Below the pieces are notes generated by a model, which saw only the letters and a program-made list of their open reading frames with translations, had not been told where the DNA came from and did no database searches. A program made the position numbers and the translations under genes. Positions 13,278 through 26,281 of a stretch of 64,000 bases of DNA are shown one piece after another; position 1 is the first letter of the stretch; each line of letters opens with the position of its first letter. The stretch comes from Alisma plantago-aquatica (Eukaryota; Streptophyta; Magnoliopsida; Alismatales; Alismataceae): the NCBI GenBank assembly GCA_963693085.1, contig OY856409.1, forward strand, positions 1,167,745,749 to 1,167,809,748, read 5' to 3'.

Positions 13278-15067
13278 AATTGATTCTATCTGTTGTCATT
13301 ATTGGTTGCATCTTGGACATTATTCTTTCTCATGCCCATACAAGAAGAAGGATGTTGATTTAGTTTGGATTCCAAGATCCCAAACTTAAGAAACTTGAAT
13401 ATGATTAGTTGAGATATGACTTAAAACATTACCTTGATATTCATAATGTCTTATCTCAACTAAACTCATTGTTATCTTGGATAGTGAAGTACTCTAAAAT
13501 CAAATTGAATAAATTGTTGAAAGCAAAAATAGAAACCATCTCGGTCGACAATAATTTTGACCGAGACACTCTTCGGTCGAAAACATTGTCGACCAAAGAA
13601 GTTTCTATCTTAAAACTTATATTTTCTGGACAAGCAGTAACCTTATCGGTCAAGAAATTTGTCGACCGATAACATTGCAGTTGAGAAATTTGTCGACCGA
13701 AGGAAACTTTGTCAGAATTACTTTATAAAAGATAAGACACTTCAATTGCAAGTGATTCAAACAGGTAATGCACTTTACATATTACATTGCTTTAATATTT
13801 GAATGACCCAAATCAAAAGGCAGAATATATGGGTATCAAAACTTTATACTTTGTATGATCATATTGTCCCAAACAAGTATACAAGAGGAAAAGATTAGTG
13901 TTATTCAAGAAAAAATACTAATAGCAAAACCATTGGCATAAGAGATTTTGTTCAACATTAACATTGAAAAAAAAAAGTGATCATAAAAGGAACTTGGTTA
14001 AAATACAACCATCATCATTATGAGAAAATTTAAAGTTTGAGCTTTCTAAGGAATTATGATAAGATAATCTTGCTCACAAAAATTAAGCTCTAAAAGGCAA
14101 ATTTAATCTAAAGGTTTTTTTTTAAATCATTCAACATTCACAAGTTTCTATACGAGCAAAATGAAGAACTAATAATAATCATACACAATAAGATTAAGTC
14201 ATATTCTAGAAGTGGTTCATTGGATAACTCATGAAAATGCATATATTGGATATCTACAGAACTGCCTCTTAGTCAAAAAAGAGTTCAACCGAGGGGCGCC
14301 ATGGTCAAAGTCAAGGTTGACCTAAAATAAGCTTGACAAAATGCTTATTTGTAAATCATTCACCTGCACTTAACCGTAGTATATTTGTTCAGCATGTTAA
14401 AAACAAATTGATTCATTACTTTGCTTATAAAGGAATCTTGGCTAGTTATGACCTTCATATTTTTAAAGGAATCTTGGCTATGATGTATATCTTACTCTTA
14501 ATAGAATTCTCTAAACAAATTAGGGCTTAACATCTCTTGTATTTAGTTAGAGATACAATCTTTGATTTCACTATGATCTTAAAAGAATCTCATATCATTT
14601 TAGGGCTTAACATCCCTTGTAAATGGTTGAGAAACTATTAAAATACATTCATGAGCTTAAAGGATTCTCATGTCATTTCAGGGCTTAACATCCCTTGCAA
14701 ATGATTGAGAAATAAATCATGATTTTTGAATTGTGGCTAAATTTGACATTCTTGTTATAGTATTCAATTAATGGGGAGTATCTTATCAGGGGGAGCAAAT
14801 TGGTTATATGGCTATCTTTTTGAAATGACAAAGGGGAGAAATAAAAGTCATACTTAATGTTTATCTTGGTTATCTTTTTGAAATGACAAAGGGGGAGAAA
14901 TAATCTAAATCATTAACATAAAGTAAAATGAGTTTCATTATATCTTGGCTAGCACACATTTCAAGAGAATGGATGTAAAAGGTAAACTTCAGGTATGGAA
15001 CTCATATGATTTATATTTCCTTGATTTATATTTTGGAAATGCTTTTCATCTTCAAAAAGGGGGAGAT
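13278..15067 (+). other. Non-coding 3' region of the SIRE-like copy
   Basis: No pol domains are visible. A cluster of TCGGTCGAC / GTCGACCGA motifs lies at about 13545-13705. Two to three units of roughly 95 bp, each containing GGGCTTAACATCCCTTG, lie at 14520-14710. A repeated block with TGACAAAGGGGGAGAAAT lies at 14815-14905. The final GGGGGAGAT just before 15068 is the likely polypurine tract. Confidence 0.55.
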
Positions 15068-16515
15068 TGTTGGATAAATTGGACATTATTATAATCCCTT
15101 TGTTTTGATGATGACAAACATTTCATTCTTGTGAATCTAACTTGCTATTTGAGTATTTCAGGAAAAAGCACATAAGGTGGTGGATAGCAAAACTTGGAAG
15201 ATCAATTTGTTAAAATTGCTTTATTTTCATGATTGTACTCAAATGTAAAACTTGTACAAGTATATAATGTACAAGTACATATACATCATATAAATCAAGC
15301 GTTAAATCTTCCCTATCTACTCACAACACTTAGATAGACCCTCTCCTAAGATAGAACCAAAATTACACATTGATACACACACTTAGTACATGACTCAACA
15401 CATTGAAATAGGGACTTTCTCGGTCGACAAAGTCCTCGACCGTGACACCCTCAGTCGACAATATTCTCGATCGAGAATAAACCCTACTAGCCGTTAGACA
15501 GAGTTAGCAAAGTAGTTAGGAGTTGGAATCAACCGTTACAACACATTGACCTTAAGCTCCCATTCGGTCGACAAAGATCTCGACCGAGAAAAGCTCGATC
15601 GACAAACTTCTTGACCGAATGGGAGGTTGAAGTTCTGGACTACACTTTTCAACACCAAACAATTAGTCGTTGCAATATAATTAGTGGACACATAACAGAT
15701 AGTTGAGCACTAAGAATACCCTAGAAAGTGTCTAGAATGTCCCTAAGCACTAGTAGGCCATTCCTATAAATAGGACATGCCTTAGGACACCCAAAGCACC
15801 AACTTGCAATTACTTGCAATCACTTGTGCATACAATTACACTTGAGATTCATTCTTTGTGAGAAACAAGCTGAGCTACACTTGCAATTTGTTTTCCTTGA
15901 GTTCTATATTAGTGTCTTATAGCCTAGTATCTCCTAGCCACCACACTACCACATTCATCTATAGTGGATAGGAGATCAATACGCTTGATATAGGATCAAA
16001 GCGTTGTACTCATTGGTAACATTGTTTCTTTCTTCCAATCTTATTCCTTCTATTGTATATTGTTCTCCTTTGCTACTCCTAGGTTGGAGGCTGTAGAAAG
16101 GAGGTTGTTGGAGCTTCTTCAAGTGGTGAAGGTAGCTCGGTGGACTTAGAATTACTTCAAGAAGGATGTCTCAATGGGAAGCTACTTCAAGAGGAAGGCT
16201 ACTTCAAGGGGGAGCTTGGAGTTACTTCAAGGAAGGCTGCTTCAAGGTTGGCGGGACTGCTTCTAGGTGAAGGATATCCTAAGGTTTGTGAAGGTAGTTG
16301 TATCTTATGTAACATCCTTTTGAGGTAATAAAATACAATTGCTTTCAAAATCCCAGTTGGGAACAATCGGTTAGTGGACTGACTCCCTTAGTATTTGCTA
16401 AGGGTGGAACCACTCTAAACACCTTGCCTCCTTCTCCAAACTTTTTGTGGTTGTTTGCTTAAATAATTTTTAAATTTATCATAAAACCCTATTCACCCCC
16501 CTCTATTGTTTTTCA
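15068..16515 (+). repeat. 3' LTR of SIRE-like element
   Basis: It begins TGTTGG after a purine tract and ends near CACCCCCCTCTATTG...TTTTCA. A cluster of CGGTCGAC / GTCGACCG motifs lies at about 15420-15625. A TATA box (TATAAATA) lies at 15765-15772. Short degenerate ACTTCAAG repeats lie at 16090-16260. The 3' boundary could be up to 10 bp shorter. Confidence 0.65.
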
Positions 16516-17713
16516 TGGTATATATGCAATCGATATGAGTCACTCTAAAACGGTTTTTTATGGTGGATGTGTAGCATGGTTATGGCCTATAAACCCTATG
16601 TACATGTGTTTGGTTGGTTATAGTTGTTTGCATCTTGGTCTACACACCGATCCCTCTTCTTCTATTCTAAATGTAACTCAAGATAACTCGAGATTCTCTT
16701 CTACCTTTGCTCCCCTCGAATGTAACTCGAGGTTTCACAAAGATTATGTAAAATATGATTCACGTTATTTCTTGTTATGACGAAGACTGAAGATGACCGC
16801 TTGATGGACCGAGGCGACCGACTGAGGAGTAGTTGGTGGACCGACGAGAAGCCCAGACGACCAGATGAGCCAACCATTTGGAGGAGCCATATGACCAGTT
16901 GGAGGAGACCAATCGAATGGCCAAGAGGCAAGTCGACCGGTTCAAAGGTTGAACCAGTCAACCCGGATTAGCAAGCATAGATCTTCAATAATAACATGTT
17001 GCATGTGATGTAGACCTTAGATGACTGTAGTTCCTTATGGCTCCAAGAAACTATAATAGTATGGCCATAATCATCGCTTTATCGCTATTTCATGTTTTCA
17101 TTTGTGGGATATAGCATGTATATGATACATACTATATATGTGGTGATTGGACACATATATGCATATCAAACCCCTCAAATATAAATATTTAGTTTAAGAT
17201 GCCTTCTAAAAGCAATACACATGAAAAACTTGATCGACTAAGTGTGGGCACACCTTTGCATGGTGCACTGTCTATCTCGTGGAAGTGTGATAGTGGGTAT
17301 GTGGGTCTGCCTTCGCAGGGTGCATACTCATTGTGTTGGCTTCTAGGAATAGACTTAATAAGGTGACCTTAATAGGATTAAGCACCTTGAGGCATGCAGA
17401 TGTCATGACAAAGAGTTGTGTATAACATCTATCAAGAGTTGCATATGATGCAATTGGAAAAAGTTGCCTACCTGAAATAATCTAGTTGTGGGTGACAACC
17501 CTCACTGGTCCATAACTTAGAGGAAATCGGGATCTTGCTCACTAGAAGGTTGTACACTGCAATCTTCTGAATTGATACATGAGGGTTATCAATTTGATCA
17601 AAAATAGTGGGAGCGATGATTAATTAAAGACCTAATAATATCGTTCATTTTTAAATAAAATCAATTCAAAAGAGTTTTGGACTAAAATTGCAAATTTCCT
17701 TCTTGTAGAATAA
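16516..17713 (+). other. Copia-A untranslated leader
   Basis: It matches 63205-64000 of the second Copia-A copy, including CCTCGAATGTAACTCGAGG and the block ATATAGCATGTATATGATAC. It carries no gene. It ends at the gag ATG (17714). The first part of the leader and the primer site are lost in this copy. Confidence 0.75.
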
Positions 17714-18586
17714 ATGGCTACCAAAAACAATCACTTTTCATTGTGATCGGTCTTTGAGAAGGATAAACTAAGTGAGAACAACTTCCACGACTGGTTTAGG
17801 ACATTGAGAATTGTTCTCACTCAAGAGAGAAAGCTCTATGTCCTAGATACACCAGAGCCAGAAGAACCCGCTCCCACCGCACTAAAGGATGAAAGGGATG
17901 CTTACAAGAAGCATACTGAGGATGCCATTGATGTGAAGTGCTTTATGTAGTGGTCAATGAACTATGAGTTGCAGAGGCAACATGAGAACATGGACACCAT
18001 TGAGATGGTTCAACATCTCAAGAACATGTATCAAGATCATGTACGACAAGAGAGATATAAAGTCTCCAAGGCACTGTTCAAGTGTGTCATGACAGAAGGA
18101 GTTCCAGTAGGCCCTCACACACTCAAGATGATTGGGTATGTGTAGAACCTAACTCGACTGAGATTCCCTCTGAGCCAAGAGTTGGCTACTGATGTGATAT
18201 TGCAATCGTTGCCAGAATCCTATAGTCAGTTCGTGATGAACTACAACATGAACAACTTTGGCAGGCCACTGAGAGAGTTGTTGGGCATGTTGAGGACAAC
18301 CAAGGCACAGATGAAGAAAGACAAATCCAAATTTGTGATGATGATCAACAGAAAGAAGGGAAAGTCTGAAGGCAAGGGTAAGGGCAAAGTAAAGAAAGGT
18401 TCTAATGCTAGCCAGCAGCCCAAGTCATCTTCAACACTCAAAGCCAAGGGAGGGGTGAATAAGGGAGGCAAATGTCACCATTGTCATGAGCCAGGACATT
18501 GGAAGAGAAATTTCCCTCTCTACATATATGAACTAAAGAAAAAGAAGGAGGGGATGGAAGTCTCCACCTCAGGTATTATGAAATAA
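17714..18586 (+). pseudogene. Copia-A gag pseudogene
   Basis: One continuous frame of 291 codons from an ATG at 17714, with in-frame stops at 17744 (TGA), 17948 (TAG) and 18143 (TAG) and no frameshift. Recognisable parts are ENNFHDWFRTLRIVL, LYVLDTPEPEEP, LATDVILQSLPESYSQFVMN, a lysine-rich stretch and a zinc knuckle reading CHHCHEPGHWKRNF. The last cysteine of the CCHC knuckle is replaced by F. In the family, gag forms the particle that carries the RNA. It ends with TAA at 18584. Confidence 0.85.
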
Positions 18587-21478
18587 AATACTTCTTTATC
18601 TTAGGTATGTGATACCAAGATATACATCTGACATATATGATGTGCAAAATTTGAAAAGAAGTGAAGGCCTTTATGAAAGGACCAAGAAGGAACACTCATC
18701 AAGAATGGAGAAAGTGTTGCTGCCATAGATAGTAGTACCTTTAGTTTATTTCAGCCAAGAGGTATGCAATAAAGTTATGAACTGCTATTTCATTTTGCCA
18801 ATAAATGGAAACATTTTTATTTCTGCATCTTGTAATGACAAGGATGTCTATCAATAAAGTTCATGCTTCAATTTCAAAGATATGATCTTTTATGGAAATG
18901 CCTTATTTATGTTGTGGTACTTGGTATGCATAAGATAAAATAATAAAACCTATAAGTTATTGAGGACTCAAACAATAAATTAGCATTATCATCTAAACAA
19001 ATGAATGAGAAATTCATCTCTAGGTTCCATGTTGATGGATAAACTAGACTCTCTTGGTTAATGAACCATTAAGAGATACAAATTTCTTGTTTATTGGGCA
19101 TGATGACAAGTCAATCTTCACTAGATGTAGTGGGATAATGACTATTCTATTAGGTATAATACATATTGATGTATATACATATCTATTGGAATAAATGCTA
19201 ATAATTCAGATATGGTCTTTAATAAAATACAAATATGAATATCTTGAAGTGTTCAAGAATATCATAAATGAAGAACAAACTTGGTAAAAGTATTAATTCT
19301 TTGATATGATCAATGTATGAGATACTTAAACCATATGTTTGAGGACCTTGTGAGTAACTATGATAGTGTATCATAGAGAACTCATGATTAAGGCATAATA
19401 ATGTCTAAATCAAAGAAGGAATCATACTCTAAATAGTAAGAGCATGATCATCAAACAAATAACTAATCTTATAGAATTCTTCTAAAGAACATGCTTTACA
19501 CTAAATAAATGTACCATTCAAAAGGTATAAAATACACCATATGAGATATGGTATTGGAAATGTTCCAATATGTCTTTTAGTGATTGGATGCTCATATGAG
19601 AAAACCAGTTTCTTAGAAAGAGCTTCATTCACAAATCACATAATGTTAGTTGAACACTAATCTCAATCCAATAACAAAGTGTTTGTTATAAGGATATCTG
19701 AATTCCAAAAGAATCAATGGGAGAGAAGTAGAACTCGAAATGTTCGAGATCAACATAATAACATTGAAACATGATAAGGTACAAAAGGAGATTAAGAATC
19801 ACAAGTGTTGTGGAATCTCAAATTCCTTATGTAACAGATACACCTCATATATCTAGTAGAAAACACCTTGAGCTTGATGGATAATGATATCCTACAAACT
19901 CAAAGGTGATGAATTGGTCATGTGATGATGAGCCAATAATCTATCTAGATGATGTTGAGGAACCAGATTTTGAGTTATGGCTTGAAGCCATAAGATCCAA
20001 AATAACTTCCATGTGAACCAAATAAGGTATGACCTTAATGTTAGCACTTATAGGGATGAAACCCATAAGTTCAATTGGGTCTTAAGAGTTAAGACTGACA
20101 TGGATGACATTTGAAGAGTCGATTGGTTGAGATGAATTCAAGTGAGTTAAAGGTGTTGAACCTAATGAATTTATTTAACCAATTGTAGTGGCTATAGGCC
20201 ATAAGGGATCATGCTTGCTATTGGAACTTGACGACTATGAAATTTGGCATAAGAATATTAAAACTGCATTCCTAGAAGGAATAACATGAGGCTGTGTATG
20301 TGACACAACCTGAAGAGTTTTATAATTCCGTTAATACAAATGTAGTCTATAAGTTACAAGAGATTAATCAATATGATTGATTAAATACAAGCACCTTAGA
20401 ACTGGAGTCTTTACTTTGATTATATAGTCAAAATGTTTAACTGATATATTGAAATAAAGAAGGGATCTGTGATTATAAAGATTTAGTGGGAGCGTATTCA
20501 TATTCCACATGATGATGAGTAGAAACGGGTGTGGAAATACCTTCTTTAAGGGAATAAAGAGAAATGTCATATGTGATAGGAATAGAGACCTATAGAGATA
20601 GTTCTCGAAAACCTCTTAACTTGAAAAAAGATAACATACATTGGCAGTTTATGCTGAAGGATTCAATAGGCAAAGATTCAGTGGGAGAAAACTTGTCCAT
20701 GTTGCATGGAGTTAGTCTCTCAGATGCCTAGTGTCCCAAAATCTTATGAAGAATAGGAACACATAGATAGACGCCTTATGCATTCACAATTGGATCTATC
20801 ATGTATGTAATCATCCCATTATCTTGTATGTATTGGACATGACAATATGATATGCTCATCCAATTATCTCGTATGTAATGGACATGACGAGTGGATGTAT
20901 GTCTACTTCCAGTGAGAGTCACTGGAAGGCCATAAAGAACTTATTTAAGTACTTATGAAGTATTAAAGGATTAGTTCTATGGTAATAAAAGGAAGAGTTG
21001 AGTGTAAATTAGTTACGCTGATGCAAGCTTCACAAATGACATAAATTGATCGCAAAATACAAAAGTAAATATGTGTTGATAAATGGAAACGCTCCAAGTA
21101 AAATTAAAAGGCTATTTAATTCTAAAAGGAATTCCGAGTATCCTTATGTTGAGAACACCATAGGATACTATATGGATCTAGAAGTTCATACACATATGAA
21201 CTTTATATATATATATATATATATATTCCAACCATTGATGACAAAATAGAAATACTAAGTCAAACAATGTAGCTAATTGTTAGGCAAGGAATATTAGATA
21301 GCATATTATGGAAAATCCATCTCATACGAAATGTCATACATCGAGGAGATGTGAAACATGCAATATACCGACTAAAGCAAAATGTTGCTAACTCATTGGA
21401 TTAGTACTAGCGCAACAGAAACATGTTGGACATGTTTAGAGATCACGAAGAATATGATTCAAAGGTGATTGGCTCTAA
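18587..21478 (+). pseudogene. Copia-A pol remnant (heavily decayed)
   Basis: There are no long ORFs, but pieces of Copia pol remain. Near 20245 there is a reverse transcriptase motif (IWHKNIKTAFLEG, normally VKTAFLNG). Near 20920 there is an RNase H-proximal block (ESHWKAIKNLFKYL). Near 21000 there is a degraded YADASF block. Near 21350 there is the terminal block RGDVKHAIYRLKQ. Protease and integrase cannot be recognised between 18600 and 19900. An AT microsatellite lies at 21203-21227. Confidence 0.7.
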
Positions 21479-21493
21479 GTGAAAGTGGGAGTC
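21479..21493 (+). promoter_or_regulatory. Polypurine tract of Copia-A
   Basis: AAGTGAAAGTGGGAG, with TC, lies directly before the 3' LTR start TGTTGG. In the family it primes plus-strand DNA synthesis. Confidence 0.7.
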
Positions 21494-23620
21494 TGTTGGT
21501 ATGTATGCTCTGAGAGTCAATCATATGATGATTGGATTGGCATAGATCATGATTGATTTGATAAATATCAAAGGCAAACTTCTATTTTATTCTAGTTCAA
21601 TCCATTATGAGATAATGATGAAGCGGAATGAATGTCTAAAGAATGACAATACTCAATGACGTATGTGTTTAAGTTCATGACTTGAACAATGAGATCATAT
21701 GAATGCTAAGGGTATATACATTCTTGTTATGTCCCTAGTCGGATGTTATTGTGGAAGGTTGATAGACAACAATGATACATCAAGACTAGAGTGTGTGTTG
21801 GTGGATGACAATGTCTCATTAGTCATGATATATGATATCAAACCAAGAACATAGATACATGTTAGAGAATAGTATATTGGATAGACCCACCATCAGAGTG
21901 ACACATGGAACCATGACATGGTAGTCAGAATCATCTCTCATAGTGATGGTGGTGATTGTGATTCTTAGACCTTAGATCATTGCACTCGTCGAATGTGATT
22001 GGGTACACTTTAACATCATCAAACACAATACTGAAACATGGGTTTTTGTAAAGGTGATGATTGGGTGGCTTTGACACACGAGGTAGACTGTGAGTGATAG
22101 AAATAGGATTTGTCCCTCCTAAGGGAGTATGATGTCTAGGCCACTTGATAAGTGAGACTGAGAATAGCATGCGCATGCACATGTGAATCAATATGTGATA
22201 CTGAGTTCACATATATCTTAGACAGTCTATTCTAGTTCAAGAAACATGAATGAACGTTAAAAGGATGATAACTCCATGCCTTGAGTTCATTCAGGATATC
22301 AGAGACAAAGGAATTATACATTCACTGGAACACCAATCACAAACTATAGGATTGAAAGTTGTTCTCCAACTTTCCATATCACTTAGGTAACACTGACGTG
22401 CGACTAGGCACCTATCTTTGCTTGTGATGTCATAAGCTAGTTATGGACATTCACTGTCAATGTGACATGGGACCTATAGGGTAACACACATAGGATTAAC
22501 TTGGAAGAGGATTTTATCCATGAATGATGTTTGTATTGATTACTAAAGTGTTTAGGTACTCAATCAAACATTCAATCAATAGACTTGACTCAGAATCATC
22601 AAGTTCAAGTGTTGAACCAACTGATTAGAGTGTCAGATTGATTGAGAACTGAATTGACTGAGTTCTGCACAATCTGGGCCACCAACCGATCGGTTCACTG
22701 GATGAACCGATCGGCTCATGGTCAGTGAGATGACCGGTTCACTCTGGTGAACCGATTAGTTCAGTTGGACCAACTGAGCAGTGTTGGGTTTTCCCGATTT
22801 GTGAGAAAAAGTTTCTCGTTTCGCTTATTCAATTCGATTGGGACAAGAATTAATCTTTGCACCAATTAGAAATGAATAAGGAAAGTCAATTGCAAGCAAG
22901 TCTAGCTTGTGAACTGTCAGGTTCACTAAGTGAACTGACCAGTTCACTATGCCAACTGATCGGTTCACTAATGAACCGATCGGTTCGCCTGCTGCAGTGC
23001 AAATTATTCATGGAAAATCCGGACCCTTCTACTCCCGCACAGTCTGGGAACCCTGACCCTGCCCTCTACTATAAATAGAGGGGTATAGGAGGCTTCTCCA
23101 AAGATAGAACAGACACAACTCAGAACATCAGTTGCTCTGCAAAGTTGTTGTCCTCTCTGGTTTTGGTAACCAAGAGAGACCAAGCAAGTTCTACCCTTCT
23201 AGGGAGGAACAACGAGGGAAAGACAACTACAGAAAAACAACTGGTTGTGGGAGAGTGTGTTGGTGACTAGTATGCCAACAGAAGGGGACAACTCCTTCTA
23301 GTATGTTCTTCAGGACGACTAGAGTTCCCAGTAGTTTGTGTGGACTATCCATAGAGGCGGGAGACTTTTGCCACTCAGGAGAACGACAGTCAACCACATT
23401 TCAAGTCAAGACCAGGAGTTGCACAGACGTCGTCAAAGATAGGTGGTTTAAGACCGCACTTGCTGTGAGGTATAGTCACTGAGCAAGCCTCAGGACCTGG
23501 TATAACTCGCTAAAACCATCCTTCCCATTACATAGATGTTGATGCGATTTACTGATTATGGGTTTATGATCAAGTAAATTTTTATTTCCGCTGCCTACTC
23601 TGACCACGTAAAACCCAACT
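21494..23620 (+). repeat. Copia-A 3' LTR
   Basis: It is 2127 bp long, starting TGTTGGTATG and ending AAACCCAACT (probably CCCAACA originally), followed by gattc of the target duplication. GAACCGATCGGTTC-type motifs cluster at 22680-22990. The TATA box is at 23070-23077 (TATAAATA). One extra motif pair (about 22 bp near 22745) is absent from the 5' LTR. Confidence 0.9.
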
Positions 23621-26153
23621 GATTCTTGGGATGACATAGATGAATTGATGCATGGAATATCGACATATGAGAAGATCATTATTGATAGTGATTTAAATGA
23701 CCATGTGGGGAGTAGCAATGCTGGATATGAGAGAGTTCATCGTGGTTTTGGATATGGTAGCGAAAACGACAAAGGAGAGGGGATATTAGACTTTGCTGTT
23801 GCATGTGATATGAATTTGGCAACCACCCATTAAAAAAAAGAATCTCATAAGATTACTTTCAAGAGTGGGCACAATTGTAGCCAAATTGATTATCCTCTTA
23901 CGAGGCGAGTGGATCACAAGCTATGCAAGGATTGTAAAATGATTCTTGGTGAAGAAATCATGATCCAACATGGGTTGGTGGTTTTGGATATTGACATGAA
24001 GATCAACAAAGGCAAAGATAACAAACACTAAGATATATACCAGGATAAAGTGGTGGAATCTTAAAGGAGAAAAGAAATTGGCTTTTCATGATAAACTTAT
24101 CAAGGAGGGAACTTGGAACTTGGAGTCTGATGTTAATACTATGTGAGATAACATGAGCTCTTGCATAATAAAAATTATCAAAGAGGTTTTAGGGGAGTCC
24201 AAAGGTTGTGGACCTCCATAGAAAGAGACTTGGTGGTGGAATGATGAAGTATAAAAGGTTATTAAACTAAAAAGGGGGAGATCTATATGAGCTTTCCAAA
24301 ATCTCGAGATGATGCAACATTTCAGAGATACAAATAAGCAAAGAAAGAAGCTAAAAAGGTTGTTCACAAGGCAAGGTCTAGATACTTTGATGACATTTAT
24401 AAGAAGCTGGGCACAACAGAATGGGAAAAAGATATATATAAAATGGCTCGTATAAGAGAAAGGAAAGGAAGAGACTTGAGTCAAGTAAAAGGCATTAAGA
24501 ATGAAGATGGTAGAGTGTTGATGAAGGACAATGATATCAAAAACCAATCGAGGAATTATTTCCATAAGCTTTTAAATGGAGATACTATAATTAATGTTAA
24601 CAACTCGTGTGACATGAATATAAGAGATATCATTTACACACGACAAGTTTCACTATTTAAGGTCAAGAATTCTTTAAAAAGGATGAAATAAAAAAATCAT
24701 GTAGACTAGACGATATTCCCATTGATGTATGGATGAGTATGGGGGATGAAGGAGTTATGTGGTTAACAAATTTCTTTAATAAGATCATGAGGACTAAGAA
24801 GATGTTGGATCAATGGAGAAATAGCTCTATAGTCCCCATCTACAAGAATAAAGGTAATGTTTAGAGCTGCACAAAGTATAGGGGTATCAAGTTGATGAGT
24901 CACACAATGAAGCTTTGGGAGATGATTATTGAGCAGAGGCTAAGATTTATAATGCAAATATGAAACAACCAATTTAGCTTCGTGCCTGGAAGATCAACAA
25001 CAAATGCTATCTTTCTAATAAGGAGGCTTATGGAGAAGTATAAAGAAAGCAAAAGAGATCTCAATATGGTTTTTATTGATTTGGAAAAGGCTTATGATCG
25101 AGTACCCAGGGAAGTGTCTTGGATGGTTTTGAAGAAAAAGAGTGTGCCAATCCAATACATTGACTTGATTAAAGACATGTATGATAGCTCTACTGCAAGT
25201 GTGAAGACTCCAGGAGGAGAGACGCGAACTTTTCCTATCAAAGTTGGGGTACACCAAGGATCCAAACTCAGCCCATATCTATTCATTCTTATTATGGATG
25301 AGTTGACAAAGAATGTTCAGGATGACATTCCTTTGTGTATGTTATTTGGTGATGATATTGTATTGATTGATGAAATTAAAGATGGATGGAATGATAAAGT
25401 TGAACTTTGGAGAAAGACTTTGGAATCAAGTGAATTGATGATTTGTAGGAGCAAAAGTGAGTATATGCGTTGCAATTTCATCCAATCTGTAGTGTGAATG
25501 GTAGAGCCAAGTTGGATGGAGTAGACACACCAAAATGTGATAAATTTCGTTACTTAGATTCTATTATTAAAATAGATGGGGATGTCCAAAATGATGTTTG
25601 TCACATGATCACCATGATGGTTGAAATGAAGAAGTGCAACTGGAGTATTATGTGATCGGAAGATCCCTCTCAGATTAAAAAATTAGTTTTAACGAACTGC
25701 TATACAACCAACCATGATCTATGAAAGTGAATGTTAAGTTATGAAGAAACAAGGTCTCAACGAGATGAACGTGGCCGAAATGGGTATGCTGAGATGAATG
25801 TGTGGGAAGATAAGAAAAGACTGCTTGAGAAATGACTATATCAAGAAGAAAGGGGGGGTGGCGAGCATTAAGAACAAGTTGTGCGAGGACCGACTTAGAT
25901 GGTTTGGACATGTGCAACGCAGACCGAGTAATGCGCCTATACAAAGTAATGCTACCGAGTCGAGCACAATTAATGGAAGAAGAAGAAGACCTAAATTAAC
26001 ATGGAATGAGCTTATAAAGAAAATTTTGAATTTCTACATCTCAACCAGAATATGACCCATGATAGAGCGGAATGGAAACAAAGGATCCATGTAGCCGACC
26101 CCAACATAGTTGAGACTGAGGCTCAAATAATGATGATAATGATGATGATGATA
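23621..26153 (+). mobile_element. RTE LINE copy 2, 3' fragment
   Basis: It resumes the LINE exactly where 4563 leaves off (TTCTTGGGATGACATAG as at 1416). It ends in a degenerate (ATG)n run at about 26129-26153. Confidence 0.85.
23645..26120 (+). pseudogene. LINE copy 2 endonuclease-RT pseudogene
   Basis: The best-kept part is the reverse transcriptase at about 24960-25497. It has [43 protein letters not shown] and [11 protein letters not shown]. The endonuclease end (23645-24060), linker (24443-24691) and C-terminal domain (25798-26055, with LRWFGHVQRRP) lie in other frames. Several stops are present. Confidence 0.8.
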
Positions 26154-26281
26154 TTGATGCACTTTTATCTTCTAATCTATCTTATTCACAACATAATCAC
26201 TTGCTAACTCTAGTTTTATTTTTTTATATTCTTTAGCTGACCCGATAATGTAACGCCGCGTATACTCTCACTTACTAATGA
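26154..26281. other. Duplicated flank, second copy
   Basis: It matches 3940-4060. The match ends at CTTACTAATG (26280), after which unique sequence leading to the host gene begins. Confidence 0.55.

Larger units (their letters stand above)
11887..16515 (+). mobile_element. SIRE-like Copia element, 3' part with gag but no pol
   Basis: The order is gag-like coding (11892-13277), a long non-coding 3' region with GGGGGAGA tracts, and an LTR beginning TGTTGGATAAATTGG (15068). The gag architecture and the CTATTCACCCCCCTCTA end of the LTR are typical of the SIRE/Maximus group. No 5' LTR and no recognisable pol are present, so the copy is internally deleted and 5'-truncated. It ends where the Copia-A leader resumes (about 16516). 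Confidence 0.7.
4564..23620 (+). mobile_element. Ty1/copia element (Copia-A), copy 1, with nested insertions
   Basis: This is a complete but dead Copia element spanning 19 kb. It has a 5' LTR (4564-6628, truncated), a gag pseudogene (17714-18586), a pol remnant (to about 21478), a polypurine tract (21479-21493) and a 3' LTR (21494-23620). Both LTRs start TGTTGGTATGTATG. The 5-bp target duplication (gatta/gattc) lies in a LINE. The LTR end, the primer site and the start of the leader are missing, replaced by nested repeats at 6629-16515. The LTRs differ by roughly 8-10% by eye over the first 300 bp, so the insertion is old. Confidence 0.9.
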
